The notes: generated by a model not told the origin, from the sequence alone. 64,000 bases of DNA from Plasmodiophora brassicae (GCA_036867785.1 CP145418.1:62001-126000); one strand, 5' to 3'. Numbered from the stretch's first letter, positions 46,220 through 58,893 are shown. Numbers and translations: made by a program.

Positions 46220-49200
46220 ATGCAATTCCTGGGGCGCGGTATGCGCCGACTCGGTGTCGACGCCGCCGACACGACGTTCGACGACCTGCGTCGCGAGCTG
46301 GACAAGGTGACGGCGGCGGCGCCGCCTTCCGCCCCCGACCTGCACCGTGTCGCCGAGCTGAAGCGCGAGGTCGTTGCCGTTCGGCAACGCTTCGTCGAGT
46401 ACGCCGCGCTGCTCCAGGACGTCGTGCTGGATGCCGTCCGCGAGACGCGAACGAAACGCGTCGTCCCGGTTGTCGTGGAGCAGCACACAGGTCATGTCGA
46501 CACGTTCCAGCAACGGTACGACGCCCTGCAACGCGTCATTGCCGACGAGCGGCGCGCGGCGAACCTGCTTCCGCGTGTCGTCGTCAACGTGGAATCGCCG
46601 GGCAATCGTCTGGACGTCATCGTCGAGCTCGCCCAGGCTCGTGCGGAGCATCAGGCACCACGGTGCGGCTGGCAACCGAGCGACAACGCATCCGCTTGCC
46701 AGGACGAGGTCGCCGCGCTTCGTGCTGCCTTGTCCCGCGAGGTGGACCGAAACGCGGCCCTCGTGGCGAACGCGGGCGCGCTCGCACGAACACACGAACG
46801 GGTTCGTGCCCTGGTGGAAGCCGGGTCCACGTCGTCGATGTCGGAGCTCTTGTCGCTGCGATGCGATCTTCAAGCCGGGTTGGCGCGCGAGACGACGCTC
46901 CGCGCGGACCTGGATGATGCCCGGCACGAGGGCGAAGAGCTTCGTCGACGACAGGGCGAACTGGAGTCGTTGCTGAAGGAGAGCAGGAGGAAGGTGTTGG
47001 ACGAAGAGGCGTTGGTGCAGCGTCTGACCACCGAGAGGCGTGAATCGGAGGAGACGTGGCTGGCGCGAATGGAGGCGATGCGGGAGGAGATGCGCGCCGA
47101 GGCGGAACTGTGGAAGGACGAGCAGTCGAAGGAGATGGAGCGGCACCGCCGATCGTTCCGCGAACGGCACCGCCTACTGGACGAGCAGTGCGCCGCCCGG
47201 GAGGCGGCCCTCGCTGAACGCCACGAGAAAGAGATCGCCCAACTGGTGATCCTGCACGACGAGCAGGTCCAGCGCCTCCAGGACGAGATCCGCACGTACG
47301 AAGGCATGGTGCCCGTGGCCGTCGTCAACGACAAAGTCGCCGACGTCGAGTCGCGATGGGCGGATGAGCGCCGCCACTGGGAGGCATCCAGGTCGGCGTC
47401 GCTCGCCGAGCACGAGGACATGCGATCGCAGATCGCGACCCTGCGCGGCCAGCTGCACGAGATCCGGGCCAAGCACGCCGACACGACGAAGGCGCTGCAG
47501 GACGCTCAGGCGGCGACCGTCGCCGACCGGGACAGCGCCGAGCGCCGCGTGCAGGACGCGTGGCGGGCGGCACGCGACGAGGCGCGCGCCGACCTGATCG
47601 CCGAGCGCGACCGCTGGCAGGCGGACCACCAGCAGATCGTGACGGACATGCAGAGCCGCGCGCGGGACGCGATCGCCGCGTACGAACAGGTCTAAGCACG
47701 CGACACCGCGCGCAGTCCGTGGCTGCTGCAGCTCTGACTCGCGGTCGCTGCCAGAAACTGGACGCAGCGGCGGATGTGGCGCGCGCCCTGGACGCGCGCA
47801 TCGGCGAACTGACGGCGGAGCGGGCCCGATCCGCGCATCGCATTGCCGCGCTGGAGGATCAGGTGCGATGCGTGACGGAGGCGGCGACGCAGGCCGACGC
47901 GGACGCACGCGCCGAACGGCACCGCGCGCTGGAGCTCGCTGAGGAGCGTCGCGCTCAGGACCTGGCGGGCGCGGCGCAACAGTACCCACCGCGTCGTTCG
48001 TCCCGGGTCGGACGCCGCGAGGACTCAACCCGATGTGGCAGGTCGGCGGCGGCGCTCGCGCAGGTTCGCGAGGAGGGCCGACGGGCGGTGCTGGAGGCGC
48101 TGGAAGCGGCGCGCGCCGACCTGGACCGGCAGCGGCTCGAGTGGGCACGGGACGCAGACGTACGTCGAGGGCGGCGCGCGTCCGCGCGCTCACGCCTGTC
48201 TGACGCGAGGGCGTCCTCCATCAGGAGCGCCTGCAACGTGAGCTGTCGGCCCGGGAAGCGTCCACGGTCGCCCAGTGGCAGAGCAGAGTCGAGGCCGACG
48301 CCGATCGCATGCGAGCCGTCGTCGAAGGGCACGCCGCGCAGGTCTCCGAAATGTCCAGGTCGGGGGGCGTGTCGAACCCGTCATGGAGGGGGGGCGCCGC
48401 CGTTTGCCTGACGCCACGCGGCACAGCCGACTGGAGGCGGCGCGCGACAAGTTCGAATCCGACCTGAACCGGCAGGTCGCGGCGCACAACGCCGAGGTCG
48501 CCGCCCTGCGATCGCAGATCGACGCGCTGGCGGGCGACGTCGCCAACGAGCGCCTGGCAGCGACGGAAGCGAGGCAACGTACGAACCGTCGGGCGGCTGC
48601 CATGGCGGAACCACTAACCTGGACGAGCACAGGATGCGCCACGCTGGACGCGCTGCGGGTCGACGTCGAATCCGCCGCCCTGGAGCGCGATCGGAAACGG
48701 GCCGAGGAATGGACGGAACAGAAGGCGGAGCTCACGGTCCTCGTTCAACGACAGGCCGAGGAATTCGCCAAGGAGCGCCAGGTCCGAATCGCCGCGTGCC
48801 CTGTACGACGCTAGTGATAACGTTGTCGCCCCCGGCAGGCGCTGCTGAACCGGATCAGCGAGCAGCGCGCTCGACACGCCGAGGAGCACGCCGAGCTGGT
48901 GGAGCGCGCGCGGGACTCACTTCCGGAGGACCGTGAGCGGATCCGGGTGCTGGAGGTGGAGGCGGCCCGGCAGCAGGCGGCCGCCGAGCAGATCGTCAAC
49001 GAGGTGCGGTTCTACAAGCTCGAGCTCGTCAATCGGGACGAGGCGCTCCTGAAGCGCTTCGGCGACCCAGAGCAGAGCCGCTCGCGCCCGTCCGTCCCCG
49101 GCGCCAAGCCGCACCTGGCCAGCGTCCCGAGGCGGAGGCCTCGTGAGGGGCAGCTGCCCGTCGTCGTCAACCTGAACAACCAGGCAGGACTCGGGCCTGG

Positions 49201-49261
49201 GAACGGAGGGGTTCCTCGACCGCGACAGATCATCCAGCATCACTGGTCGTCGTCTAGCTAA
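46220..49261 (+). CDS. Long coiled-coil protein, FAM184-like (890 aa)
   Basis: Seven exons join in frame: 46220-47689, 47755-47981, 48042-48159, 48225-48358, 48427-48578, 48633-48781, 48839-49261. The start is the ATG of MQFLGRGMRR. Nearly the whole chain is heptad-rich, charged coiled coil (RRRQGELESLLKESRRKVLD, WKDEQSKEMERHRRSFRERH). Near the C-terminus is a short conserved-looking block, VNEVRFYKLELVNRDEALLK, followed by a Pro/Arg tail. The 'LELVNREE' type block is reminiscent of FAM184 proteins, but coiled coils match many families, so the assignment is tentative. It could be a centrosomal, ciliary or cytoskeletal protein. Introns are 54-68 nt. Confidence 0.7.
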
Positions 49262-49286
49262 ACGATAGCACATTGTATGGGACCCC

Positions 49287-50822
49287 CTACCCCATCTTCA
49301 GGATGTCGGCGGCGATGTCCGTCTCCAGGAACCGATGGAAGGCGGCGTACTCGAGCAAGGCACGAAGCTCGGTCCAGGCGCGGTCGAACACACGGCTGTC
49401 GATATCGATCGAGGGTGCCGGCCGCGTGTCGACCTGGGCGCCCGGCTCGAACAGGTTCACGTAGGCGCGGCGAAGCGCACTGGAGATGTTGATCTCGAAG
49501 GGCGCGCCGATCCGGATGAACGTGGTGTAGATCGTGTGCGCGTCGACGACGACCTCGTCGGCCACGATGCGTAGTGGGTCGGTCCATTCGGGTTCCATCA
49601 GCGCTACAATCGATGAATCGCTTCGTTCGCCTGTTGCTGTTGTCGTTGTTGTTGTTGTTGACATTGCAGACAGCAGCGGCCGATCGTGCTGTACTTTGGA
49701 CCATTTCCTGATGAACTGTCGGCGCGCCTCGTGGAACAGCATGGACTCGACGGCGAACTCCTTCTGCAGGTACTCGGTGAAGGCGAGGCGGATCATGTCG
49801 ACCTCGAGTAGCTGGTCCATGCGGCCGTACTGTGGCCCGACACGCGCGTTGGCGCGCCGCGCCCAGTAGACCGGCATTAGCAGCGATACACTGGTCGTCA
49901 CCTTTGTCACGATCCACGTCGACAACCGCTTCATTGGCGTATGCTGTCCGTCTATCCGATACGATTTGCACCCATTAGGACGACCCATATCGAACGTCGA
50001 GTGAGGGACAGGCGCCTACCGATGGGCGGGACGCAGTAGTTGGCGACAATGGTGCCCACGATGCCTATGACGGAAACGGCTGTGATCTCCAGCTGTCCAG
50101 ACGCCGACTCAGTCCCGTTAACCCATGATGGAAGGTTGCGCGTCACCGCGAACTTTGATATGGAACGCATCGTGGCAATTGCCCAGCTGCAGGATGATGA
50201 CAAAGACCATGATCAGGTGCAGGAGGATGACGCTGTTGTTGAATTGTGTGAAGGCGCCGGGCAGGGCGGGCATGCCCTGGCATTCCGCATAGGCAACGGC
50301 CATAACGACGACGTCGATGGCCATCAACCCGAGGAGCACTTTGAACCAGAACGCTTCCTTCACCAAATAGGGACGTGTGGCGAACAGCATATCGGTTCGG
50401 CTGGCCTGGCCCTGCTCAGGATGCGGTTGCACAGACGAGGCAATACGCAAGACAGTGTGCTGCTGTGCAACGGCACCGGTATGGGCGAAGGTGGTGGCGC
50501 TCAGCAGCACTTTCGCCCTCGTCCGCCGATAGTTGCAGTACAGGAACGCGGTGCGCACCAAGGTGCCATGCAGGGGCGTCAGGTTGAAGACGACGGCGGC
50601 GATCAGACTGGCCAGGATCGACTCGGGGTATTGGCTGGCGACCCAGTCGCTATACGGGATCAGGGCGACCAGCACCTCGATGACGATCACGATCGTCGGA
50701 TGCCGCTCCCGGATCGGCGTCCGGTCCCAGTGCCGGACGAAGGCCACGAACATCGCCAGCAGGACCGTGCAATCGTACGCCAGGAAGCCGACCAGCTCCA
50801 CCTGGTCGTCGTGGCTCACCAT
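49287..50822 (-). CDS. 7TM-RGS protein, array copy A (468 aa)
   Basis: Three minus-strand exons, 50822-50154, 50092-50020 and 49951-49287, give 468 residues. MVSHDDQVELVGFLAYDC opens a seven-segment membrane part (segments around LLAMFVAFV, FKVLLGLMAIDVVVMAVAYA and ILLHLIMVFVIILQL), then the HDAFHIK exon border, a 73-nt exon encoding a further segment (AVSVIGIVGTIVANYCVPP) and the RGS-like C-terminal domain: FTEYLQKEFAVESMLFHEAR, IYTTFIRIGAPFEINIS and AFHRFLETDIAADILKMG. The enzyme-like residues expected for G-alpha contact were not checked. It is the first of three tandem paralogues with the same exon plan. The three stops and starts are spaced by only 80-95 bases. Confidence 0.82.
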
Positions 50823-50902
50823 GTATCGCTATTCTATCCACCGACGGTCGTACCACCCGGAATCCTGGGCCCGGTCGACATGGTATCTGTACTAGGACGA
50901 AT

Positions 50903-52434
50903 CTAGCCCATCTTCAGGATGTCGGCGGCGATGTCCGTCTCCAGGAACCGCTGGAAGGCGGCGTACTCGAGCATGTGTCGAAGTTCGCCCCAGGCGCGGT
51001 CGAACATGGCCTTGTCGACGACGTCGAACTCAGCCGGGGGCGCCTGTGCGCCCGCTGGTGACTGTTCGACGCGGTCGGGTTCGAACAGGGCCTCGTACGC
51101 GCGGCGTAACCCGCTGGAGATGTTGATCTCGAACGGCGCCCCGACCTTGATGAACGTCTTGTAGATCGCGTAGGCGTCGTCGACAAGTTCCCCAGGAACC
51201 GACCCGACGGGGACGGCCCACTCGGGGGCCATCGACGCCGACGAATGGCTTTGTTCGGATAGCGTCGTCATCACCGACAGGGGCGTGCGATCGACGGCTC
51301 TGGACCATTTCCTGGTGAACTGGCGGCGTGCCTCGTAGAAAAGCATGGACTCGACTGCGAACTCCTTCTGCAGGTACTCGGTGAACGCCATGCGCACCAC
51401 GTCGACGTCGAGCAGGCGGTCCATGCGGCCGTACTGTGGCCCGACTCGCGTCACGCCGCGTCGCGCCCAGCAGACCGGCAACAGCAACGACACGCTGGTC
51501 GTCACCTTCGTCAGCAGCCACGTCGCCAACCGCTTCGTCGTCGAATGCACGTCGCCTGCAGGAGCCACCCGAATCGATTAAAACAGCACACGACGTTGTA
51601 TGGGATCGGGACGCGCGTGTACCCGCAGGCGGAATGACGTAATCGATGACGATGGCTGCGACGAATCCGAGAACAGCATTCGTTGTGATCTCAAACTGGA
51701 TCATGCCCGGAGAGTCAGCCTTGCTGTGCATGCAACGAGGCGACACGAAAGAAAGGGGGCACCTTGATGTGGAACGCGTCGTGGCAGTTGCCGAGACGGA
51801 CGATGAAGACGACCATGAGGATAAGGTGCAGGTAGGTGGCGCCGTTGTTGAACGACGTGAAACTGGCGGGCAACGTCGCCATCCCGCTGCACATCGCATA
51901 GGTGACGGCGATGACGACCAGGTCGGCGACGATACAACCGAGGAACGCTTTGAACCAGAACGTCTCCCGGACGAGGAACGGGTGCGCCGCGAAGAAGACG
52001 TCCACTCGAGTGACCTGCGGTCGCTGCTGCCCCACACGTCCAGGTTGGCCTTGCCCTGCGTTGGAGGTCGCAACGTCTACAACAGGAGGGCACAGGGCGA
52101 CGCCGGTCGCGCTCAGGAGCACCTTGGCTTTGGTCCGCCGATAGTTGCAATACAGGAACATGGTACGCAGCAGGGTGCCATGCAGGGGCGTCATGTCGAA
52201 GATGACAACGCCGACCAGGCTGGCCATTACGGAACCGGGATACTGGCTGACAACCCAGTCGCTATACGGGATCAGGGCGACCAGCACCTCGATGACGATG
52301 ACGATCGTCGGATGCCGCTCCCGGATCGGCGTCCGGTCCCAGTGCCGGACGAAGGCCACGAACATCGCCAGCAGGACCGTGCAATCGTACGCCAGGAAGC
52401 CGGCCAGCTCCACCTGGTCGTCATGGCTCACCAT
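50903..52434 (-). CDS. 7TM-RGS protein, array copy B (465 aa)
   Basis: Minus-strand exons 52434-51763, 51695-51623 and 51555-50903 give 465 residues; the start was set at the MVSHDDQ Met to match its neighbours (an in-frame ATG at 52515 would add 27 residues). The layout is as copy A. The first ~180 coding bases (52253-52434) are nearly identical to those of copy A (50641-50822), while a ~90-base stretch of its RGS domain (51071-51160) matches copy C. The body between is far less similar. The pattern indicates sequence exchange among the array members. RGS block: FTEYLQKEFAVESMLFYEAR, FIKVGAPFEINISSGLRRAY, AFQRFLETDIAADILKMG. Confidence 0.82.
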
Positions 52435-52528
52435 GCTGCCTCCCAACCCGGACGCAGCGAGCCGCGATCGTACCCAGATCCGTCGATCGTTCGACCCGAC
52501 GCGGGCGTTTACCATGATGTGTACCTAG

Positions 52529-54067
52529 CTAGCCCATCTTGACGAGGTCGGCGGCGATGTCCCCCTCCAGGAACCGTCGGAACGCGGCGTGCTCCAGCAT
52601 GGAACGAAGTTCGTGCCAGGCGCGGTCGAACATGCGGATATCGGTATCGATCCAGATGGTCGGCGTCGGGTCCTCCCCCGAGGGATTCGGGCGGTCGGGT
52701 TCGAACAGGGCCTCGTACGCGCGGCGTAACCCGCTGGAGATGTTGATCTCGAACGGCGCCCCGACCTTGATGAACGTCTCGTAGATCGTGTCCGCATCGT
52801 CGAGGAGCTCATCGGGCATCGATATCAGCCCGGCGGTCATGGGCAGGATTGTCGTCGTCGTTGATGGATCGCTGTGCGATGTGGCCGATGCGGTTGCTGC
52901 TGTTGTGGTCCCGGCTCCGGCTGACTGGGCCTGGCGGCCGAGCAACGTGGACCATCTCTTCGTGAACTGATGGCGGGCGTTGTAAAACAGCATGGACTCG
53001 ACGGCGAACTCCTTCTCCAGGTACGCGGTGAACGCAATTCGAATCACGTCAACGGTGAGCAGCCGGTCCATGCGTCCGTACTCGGGGGCAATGCGCAACG
53101 TCGTGCGTCGCGCCCAGTACACTGGCATGAATAACGACACGGCTATCGTCGTTCTCGTGACAATCCACGCCGACAGCCGCTGCAGGGTCGTGTTAGCCCC
53201 ACCTGCAACCGCCCACGATTCATCAGGGCCAAACACGACGCGCAGGCGGCCGCGTACCGCCTGGTGGGATGACATAGTTGGCGGCAAGGTTCCCAGCGAT
53301 GCCCAGGATGGCGTTAGCTGTGATTTCGAACTGGAACACATCCGCTAAGCACCTGGGTCGATACGCGCCAAACGACACAGTACCTTGATGTGGAACGCAT
53401 CGTTGCAGTTGCCCAGGTGAGCAATGACGACGAACCCGATGAGCAGCTGCAGGACCATACAGGTATTGTTGAAGAGATTAAAGCTGTCCGGTAGCGCCGA
53501 CATCCCATGGCAGGCACCATAGGCGGCGACGACGACGACCAGATCGGCGGCCATGCCAATGAGGTAGACCTTGAACCAGAGCGCTTCCCGCACCAGGGTC
53601 GGGTGCCTCGCGAAGAAGACATCAACTCGACCGGCGCCCTGCCGCTGCAGTACGTTGTCGAACTTGCCACTGGATCCCGGGTGTGGATCCCTGATCGCAG
53701 CGGTGACGCGACGCTTTGTAACGACGGCGCCGGTGTCGGCGGCGCCCAGGAGCACGTTGGCTCGCGTGCGCCGCCAATTGCAGTACAGGAGCAGGACCCG
53801 GATCAGCTCGCCGTGCAACGCCGCCTGGTTGAACGTGACGCTGGCGACCAGGTTGGCGAGGATCGAGTCGCGATACTGCCCCGCCACCCAGTAGCCGTAC
53901 GGGATGACGATGGCCAGGCCCTGGATGACGAGCACGATCTTCGGATAGCGCTCCCGGATCGGCGTCTGGTGCCAGCGCCGCACGAACGCGACGACCATCG
54001 CCAGCTGGACGGTGCAGTCGTACGCCAGGAAGCCGGCCAGCTGCGCCAGGTCGTCGTGGCTCACCAT
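52529..54067 (-). CDS. 7TM-RGS protein, array copy C (476 aa)
   Basis: Minus-strand exons 54067-53384, 53330-53258 and 53202-52529 give 476 residues. MVSHDDLAQLAGFLAYDC starts the membrane part; HDAFHIK is here NDAFHIK. The middle exon is again 73 nt. The RGS domain has FTAYLEKEFAVESMLFYNAR, FIKVGAPFEINISSGLRRAY and AFRRFLEGDIAADLVKMG. The linker between the RGS helices is the longest of the three and is Thr/Ser-rich. It is the most diverged of the array and the furthest upstream. Its start is 234 bases from the divergent RAP-domain gene. Confidence 0.82.
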
Positions 54068-54300
54068 GACGCCGATACCGGACTGTACCCAGATACGTGT
54101 CGCTCCAACGTCGATCCCCCCTGTACGCGTGCGGCGCGAACGCCACCAGCAGCAGACCGTACTGTCGTACGCCAGGGGCGACGCATCGCCTTCACGATGC
54201 TCGTCGCCATCCTCGCCGCCTATTCATAGCGGCGCGCGGGCGGCGTCGTCGTCTTCGCAACCCCTCGCCGGACGTCGCGTCATCATCGCATGGCCCTGCA
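54068..54300. other. Divergent promoter region
   Basis: 233 bases lie between 7TM-RGS copy C (minus) and the RAP-domain gene (plus). No TATA box or repeat was identified. Confidence 0.3.
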
Positions 54301-57020
54301 ATGCTTCGCGCCGTCGTCGACCTGATCGGTCGCGTCCGACTCGGCCTCGTTCGAGCGCCGCCACCGCCTGTCGCAGGGCCATCATCCGACCCGGTCATCG
54401 CGACGGTTGCCCGTCAACGACAACCACCACAACAACCGCCGTCACCACCGATGCTGATGCTGCCGGTACGTCCACCCGTACGCCTCCTCCCACAACACGT
54501 TCGGCGGCACGATCGTCGCCCGACCAAGGAGCGACGGCAGGACACGGATCCAGGGCGACCCACCGTGGAGGGGAGGATCCAGGCCGCTGTACACGTCGAC
54601 GCCCCGCTTGTTCACCCGATCGACCATGCATCGTTCGTGCAGGCGCTCGTCCGCGAATCGCAGTGCACGGCGCAGGTGACGTTGGCGGTCAGGCGTCGTC
54701 GCCGGTTCCTCGTCGAGCATTTCAGGACGGCGTTCCTGAGGGACCCCTGCGTCACGACGCGTCAGGTCGCGCAGGCGGTGACGGCAATGTCGGCGATCGC
54801 TCCTCCGCGCGTCGTCCTGCTCGCGTCCGCCACGTGCGCCCGCCTGCTTCGCCACTTCTCGCCCGCCGATCTGTCCCAGTGCCTGCTGGCGTTCGCACGG
54901 CTCGACCAGGGCGCGCAGCGGGCGATCCCCGACGAGACGTGGCAGGCGTTCGCGAACGCCGCCGTTCAGCGGATTCCTGTAGCGGAACCGGCGGTCGTCA
55001 CCGCGTTCGTGCACGCGTTCGCCCGCGCCCGTCAACCGTTTCAGTACGCGCTCGCCGTTCACCGCGCTGCGGTCTCGCTGGATGGGTTCGATGTGGGCAC
55101 GTTGCTCAGCCTGCTCGTAGCGCTTCGTGCCGCCGGCGCCCTGGACACCTTCCCATGGGACACGTGCTCGCCGCTCATCGCGTCCAGGGTCCCCGACATG
55201 GACGCAGCCGCATTGGTACGCCCCGATTCGCAATCGAACATGCTCCTCGTGAATGCGTTGCTGTGTAGGCCACACTGGCGGGGCTCGTTTGCACGTCGCC
55301 ATCGCCCAATGTCGCCCTAGCCAATGCCGTTGCAGGTCGAGTCCTGGGGTTGATAAGCGGGATGGACGCCCGACAGGTCTCCATGTTCCTGGGCGCGATG
55401 CACGACCTCGGCAGGGAACTTACGCGGGCGTTCGTCCAGCGCGTGAACGAGCTTCGCCCCGGTGCCGACGTCTACGCGCTGTCGATGATGGCGGCCGGCC
55501 TGCTTCGGCACCCGGCTGTGCACCATCAGCCGATCGTGCAGCTGACGCACCAGGTGCGGGAACTCGTCCCCGCGCTGACCGCTGCACAACTCCACCTGGT
55601 CGCGACGTCGTTCTTCCACGTGCGCGTCCGCGACGATCCCATCTTCGCGGCCATCGCCCAACGAGCCATCCAGATCCGGGGCGACCTCAGCGCCGGCCAG
55701 GCTCTGTCCATCGTCGACGTGTGCAGCAGGTTCGGGCACAATTACGAGCACTTCGGGCGCCAGGTACCCGCTCCGCACCGACGGCGCTGCCCCTGACCCA
55801 CACACTGATCGTTTCGACAGATGCTGGCGCGCGTTATCGCCCAGAGTCGGACGCTGGCGCCGCAGCAGGTCGCCGTCGCGATTGATAACCTGGGCCGGAC
55901 GCGCACGATCGGGACCGGCATCGACCTTGGCCCGATCAGGGCCCGGTACCTGGCCCTGGCGGCGTCGCTGACGCCAACGCAGCACGCCACCTGCCTGCAA
56001 ACGTTCGGGCAGGACGGTCGCGGGTCGGCCTCCTGCATCCGGACCGCCTGCCTGTACGTGCCCAGCATGGACGTCTACGACATCATGAAGGCGCTGGCCG
56101 GCGTAGGGCAGTCGTCGGGCAGCAACCTGCTGGAGCCGGTCGTGCGTCGCGCTGAGGAACTCGTCCCGTCCATGAACAGCCGGCAGCTGGCCACGACGCT
56201 CTGGTCGCTCGTCTCCCATGGTCGCGATCGTCGTTCCCTGTTCGCCGACGTGCTCGTCAAGCTGGAGTCGCTGCTTGCTGATGACGAAACGGACGGCAAC
56301 CTGCTGGCCAAGATCATGTGGGCGGGCGCGTTCGCATCCCTGTCCGGGTTCGCACCCGTTGCCCAGTGCTGCCTGGCGAGGGCGGTGGTCTGCCTGCGTC
56401 TGCCTCGCAGCGCGGCCGCCACGATTGCCTGGGCGATCGCCGCTCTCGACCTGCAGGATATGGATGCCGACCACCTGGCACAACTCTGGAAACGCGTCGC
56501 ATACGGCCTCGTCGACAAGACGCTGAGACCGGGGAGCAGCACGACCCAGCTCTGGCAAGCGTTCCTGTGGATGCGGATGAGGTTCCCGACGATTGTCGAT
56601 GCGCTGGACGGGCGCGCCCTCGAACTGATCGACAAGCACGGCCGGGCATCGATGGCGTACAACGCTGGCCGGGCGGTTGCGCCGACGGTCGCCCATGGCG
56701 AGCTCGTGAAGCTCGTGCGGGACCTGGGCGGGCAATGCAACGTCCAGGAAGGGTTCGTCTGCCCGAAGACCGGGTTCCGCCTGGCGATTGCCTATACGAG
56801 CCCGGTGTCCCGACGACGTTCCGCCGTCGAGCTGCTGTACAGCGGCCATCGGTTCGGCAACCGCCTGAACGGGTCACGTGCGCTGCGCGATCGCCTGTTG
56901 CAGGGCGCTGGATGGGAGCTGAACCCGATCGATGTCTTCCTGTGGAACCGGCCCGGGTTCGATAAGATCCAGCACGTCGCCGGCATCGTCCGACAGGTCG
57001 ATGAGCACCTCGACATATAG
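54301..57020 (+). CDS. RAP-domain (FASTK-like) protein, probable organelle RNA factor (869 aa)
   Basis: Exons 54301-55215, 55269-55763 and 55821-57020 join in phase 0 and give 869 residues. The N-terminus (MLRAVVDLIGRVRLGLVRA) is basic and amphipathic, as in a mitochondrial targeting peptide. The middle is a run of degenerate helical repeats (QCLLAFARLDQ, VYALSMMAAGLLRH, QALSIVDVCSRFGH, MDVYDIMKALAGVGQ, ATIAWAIAALDLQD), the pattern seen in FASTK and apicomplexan/algal octotricopeptide-type RAP proteins. The C-terminal RAP domain covers about residues 800-855: AVELLYSGHRFGNRLNGSRA, then LRDRLLQGAGWELNPIDVFLW. RAP proteins act in mitochondrial or plastid RNA processing and ribosome assembly. 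At the first junction, the GTACGC donor giving a 53-nt intron was preferred to an upstream GTCCCC donor. Confidence 0.8.
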
Positions 57021-57106
57021 TATAGACTAAGCCGTTGTGACGATCGGATGTGTATTATGGGACCCTGTGGACGATAGGGCGTTTCTGGGTAATGATAACG
57101 TCGACC

Positions 57107-57826
57107 TTACTGCGTGTTGGAGACGTGCGACGTACGACGGCTGGCCTTGCGCTGCGCCTTGCGCTCCTTCTGCTCCTTGAGGCGCAGAGCGACGACGGCG
57201 TCGTAAGCGTCGGCCGTAGCCTTGCTCTTCTCGATGCGGCGGCGCTGCTCGGCGTACCACTTCCGCTTGCGCTGCAGACGCTGAGGTGTGACGAGTCGCT
57301 GGATCTTGGGCGCCTTCGTGTACGTCTTGTCACCCTTCGTGATCTTGCGCTTGATGACGAACGCGCGCACGTCGTCGTCCTTCTCGAGGTTGAACAGCTT
57401 GCGAATGCGGGTCGCACGCTTCGGCCCAAGGCGACGGGGCTTGGTGTCGTCCGTCAGTCCGGGGATGTCCTTCTCACCCTTCTGGGTGACGACCAGGTGC
57501 AGGACGGACAGGTCGCTGCTGACAATGCAACCGCGGACCGACTTGCGTTTGCGTTCGCCGGCCGTGCGCGGGCGGTAGCACGAGCTGCCCTGCTTCAGCA
57601 GCAGACGAACACGGCTGTTCGTCAGGACACCCTGCTTCATCGGGAAGCCCTGTTTGTCGTTACCGCCGGTGATCTTGAAGGTGTACCCGGCGAACTCCTC
57701 GCCGAGGTCGGCACCGTTGACCTCATGCGACAAGCGCTTGTCGTACAGGGCGACCAGCTTCTTGTCATCCTCGATCGTGATGCATTTCTGCAGGCCCGTC
57801 GCCGGGTACGAAATGTTCAGCTTCAT
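57107..57826 (-). CDS. RPS6: 40S ribosomal protein eS6 (239 aa)
   Basis: One minus-strand exon encodes 239 residues from [20 protein letters not shown]. Typical eS6 blocks are [60 protein letters not shown] and the [15 protein letters not shown] segment. It belongs to the small ribosomal subunit. The C-terminal Ser cluster that S6 kinase phosphorylates in animals is short here ([10 protein letters not shown]). The start is fixed by homology; an upstream in-frame extension is not supported. Confidence 0.97.
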   Translation of the reverse strand: MKLNISYPATGLQKCITIEDDKKLVALYDKRLSHEVNGADLGEEFAGYTFKITGGNDKQGFPMKQGVLTNSRVRLLLKQGSSCYRPRTAGERKRKSVRGCIVSSDLSVLHLVVTQKGEKDIPGLTDDTKPRRLGPKRATRIRKLFNLEKDDDVRAFVIKRKITKGDKTYTKAPKIQRLVTPQRLQRKRKWYAEQRRRIEKSKATADAYDAVVALRLKEQKERKAQRKASRRTSHVSNTQ

Positions 57827-58893
57827 GACGGCACCCGCGCCTACTACCCCAGACCGAATGAATCGCACGGGAGGTCGCGGACTCCGTGGACGGACTTCCA
57901 CGACTTTGTTAGGGCGCCGTCATATATCGACCCACGATCCCAATTTCCGCGGCATCCTGTGAGTGTGACGCCCTGGATGTGCATTATTCGCGATGCCATC
58001 ATCCCCGAGATAGGCTGCGGGCCTCCGCATGTGAGAACCGACGCGCCGAAACAGGTGATGACCATCTGTTCGGCGCATCGGCGCGTTTCATATCTGTTCA
58101 CACCTGCAAGTCTTTAACCGTTGATGCCGATATCGCCGACAGCACTGCCGGCTTCAAACTTAGGGTACTGGTCTCCTGACACATCGTCGTTTGTTGCCGC
58201 GATGCCGGCGATGTCCGCTGGCCACTTTCTTGAACCTCGACAGAATGGGGAGGAACTGGCGCTGCTGACCCTGCGCTTGTCCAACTCCTCTTCCTTTGCG
58301 GTCTAGGCCGACACCGGCGACGCCACCGACTACGACGCCGTTCATCGGAATGACTATGGGACGGACGACACTGCCCGCCTACGAAGACGATCGATGCCGA
58401 TGCGGCACACGGTGCATGCCTGATCCGCGAGCACCTACGTTTCGGCTGACTGATCGACCGAGGCGGTAAACGGGTATCCTCGGCTCGCTAATTCGTTCGA
58501 GCTGGGGGTCGCCCGCAGCGATTCATCACTTCCGCTCAAGGCGCTGCGTCCCGCTCTTCGTCACCGCTGAACTCGTTCTGTCCCGATGCTCTCGCGCCTA
58601 TCGACGATTGCGACAATGGAGTCTGGCACGATACCGATTTCTTGTCCCACTTGACACTTTGCGGGACGTCGTCGTCATCGGCGGCGGGCTCCAAGCTGGA
58701 ACGATCAATAAAAGCCCGGCAAGTTCAACAATATTAGAGCTGGCCTCATACTGTCGACCTCTATTCGGAGGATTGCGTCCGCGACTCCGCGGCGCGTCTG
58801 AAGTCGGAACAGTTGGCCCTAAATCCTAAGCGCTCGACCAGAGAGAGAGGGAGCAGCGAGCGGTCAACCGACATCCCCATCCGTGCTGCAGCA
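57827..58893. other. Large intergenic region, nothing recognised
   Basis: About 1.07 kb lies between the divergent eS6 and SKP1-ankyrin genes. Several short frames occur on both strands without domains, signal peptides or spliced continuations. It should contain the eS6 promoter at the left end. No tRNA, rRNA or transposon end was identified by eye. Confidence 0.4.

Noticed and set aside
47174-48193. Minus-strand frame of 339 codons
   Set aside because: It is antisense to the coiled-coil gene, and its Arg/Pro-rich sequence has no domain.
55317-56849. Minus-strand frame of 510 codons opposite the RAP-domain gene
   Set aside because: It is antisense to exons with clear RAP and repeat pattern; the composition is typical of the opposite strand of GC-rich coding sequence.
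57827-58893. Possible small genes in the large spacer next to eS6
   Set aside because: Frames are short, lack domains and do not splice to anything; the few in-frame Met codons look like chance.
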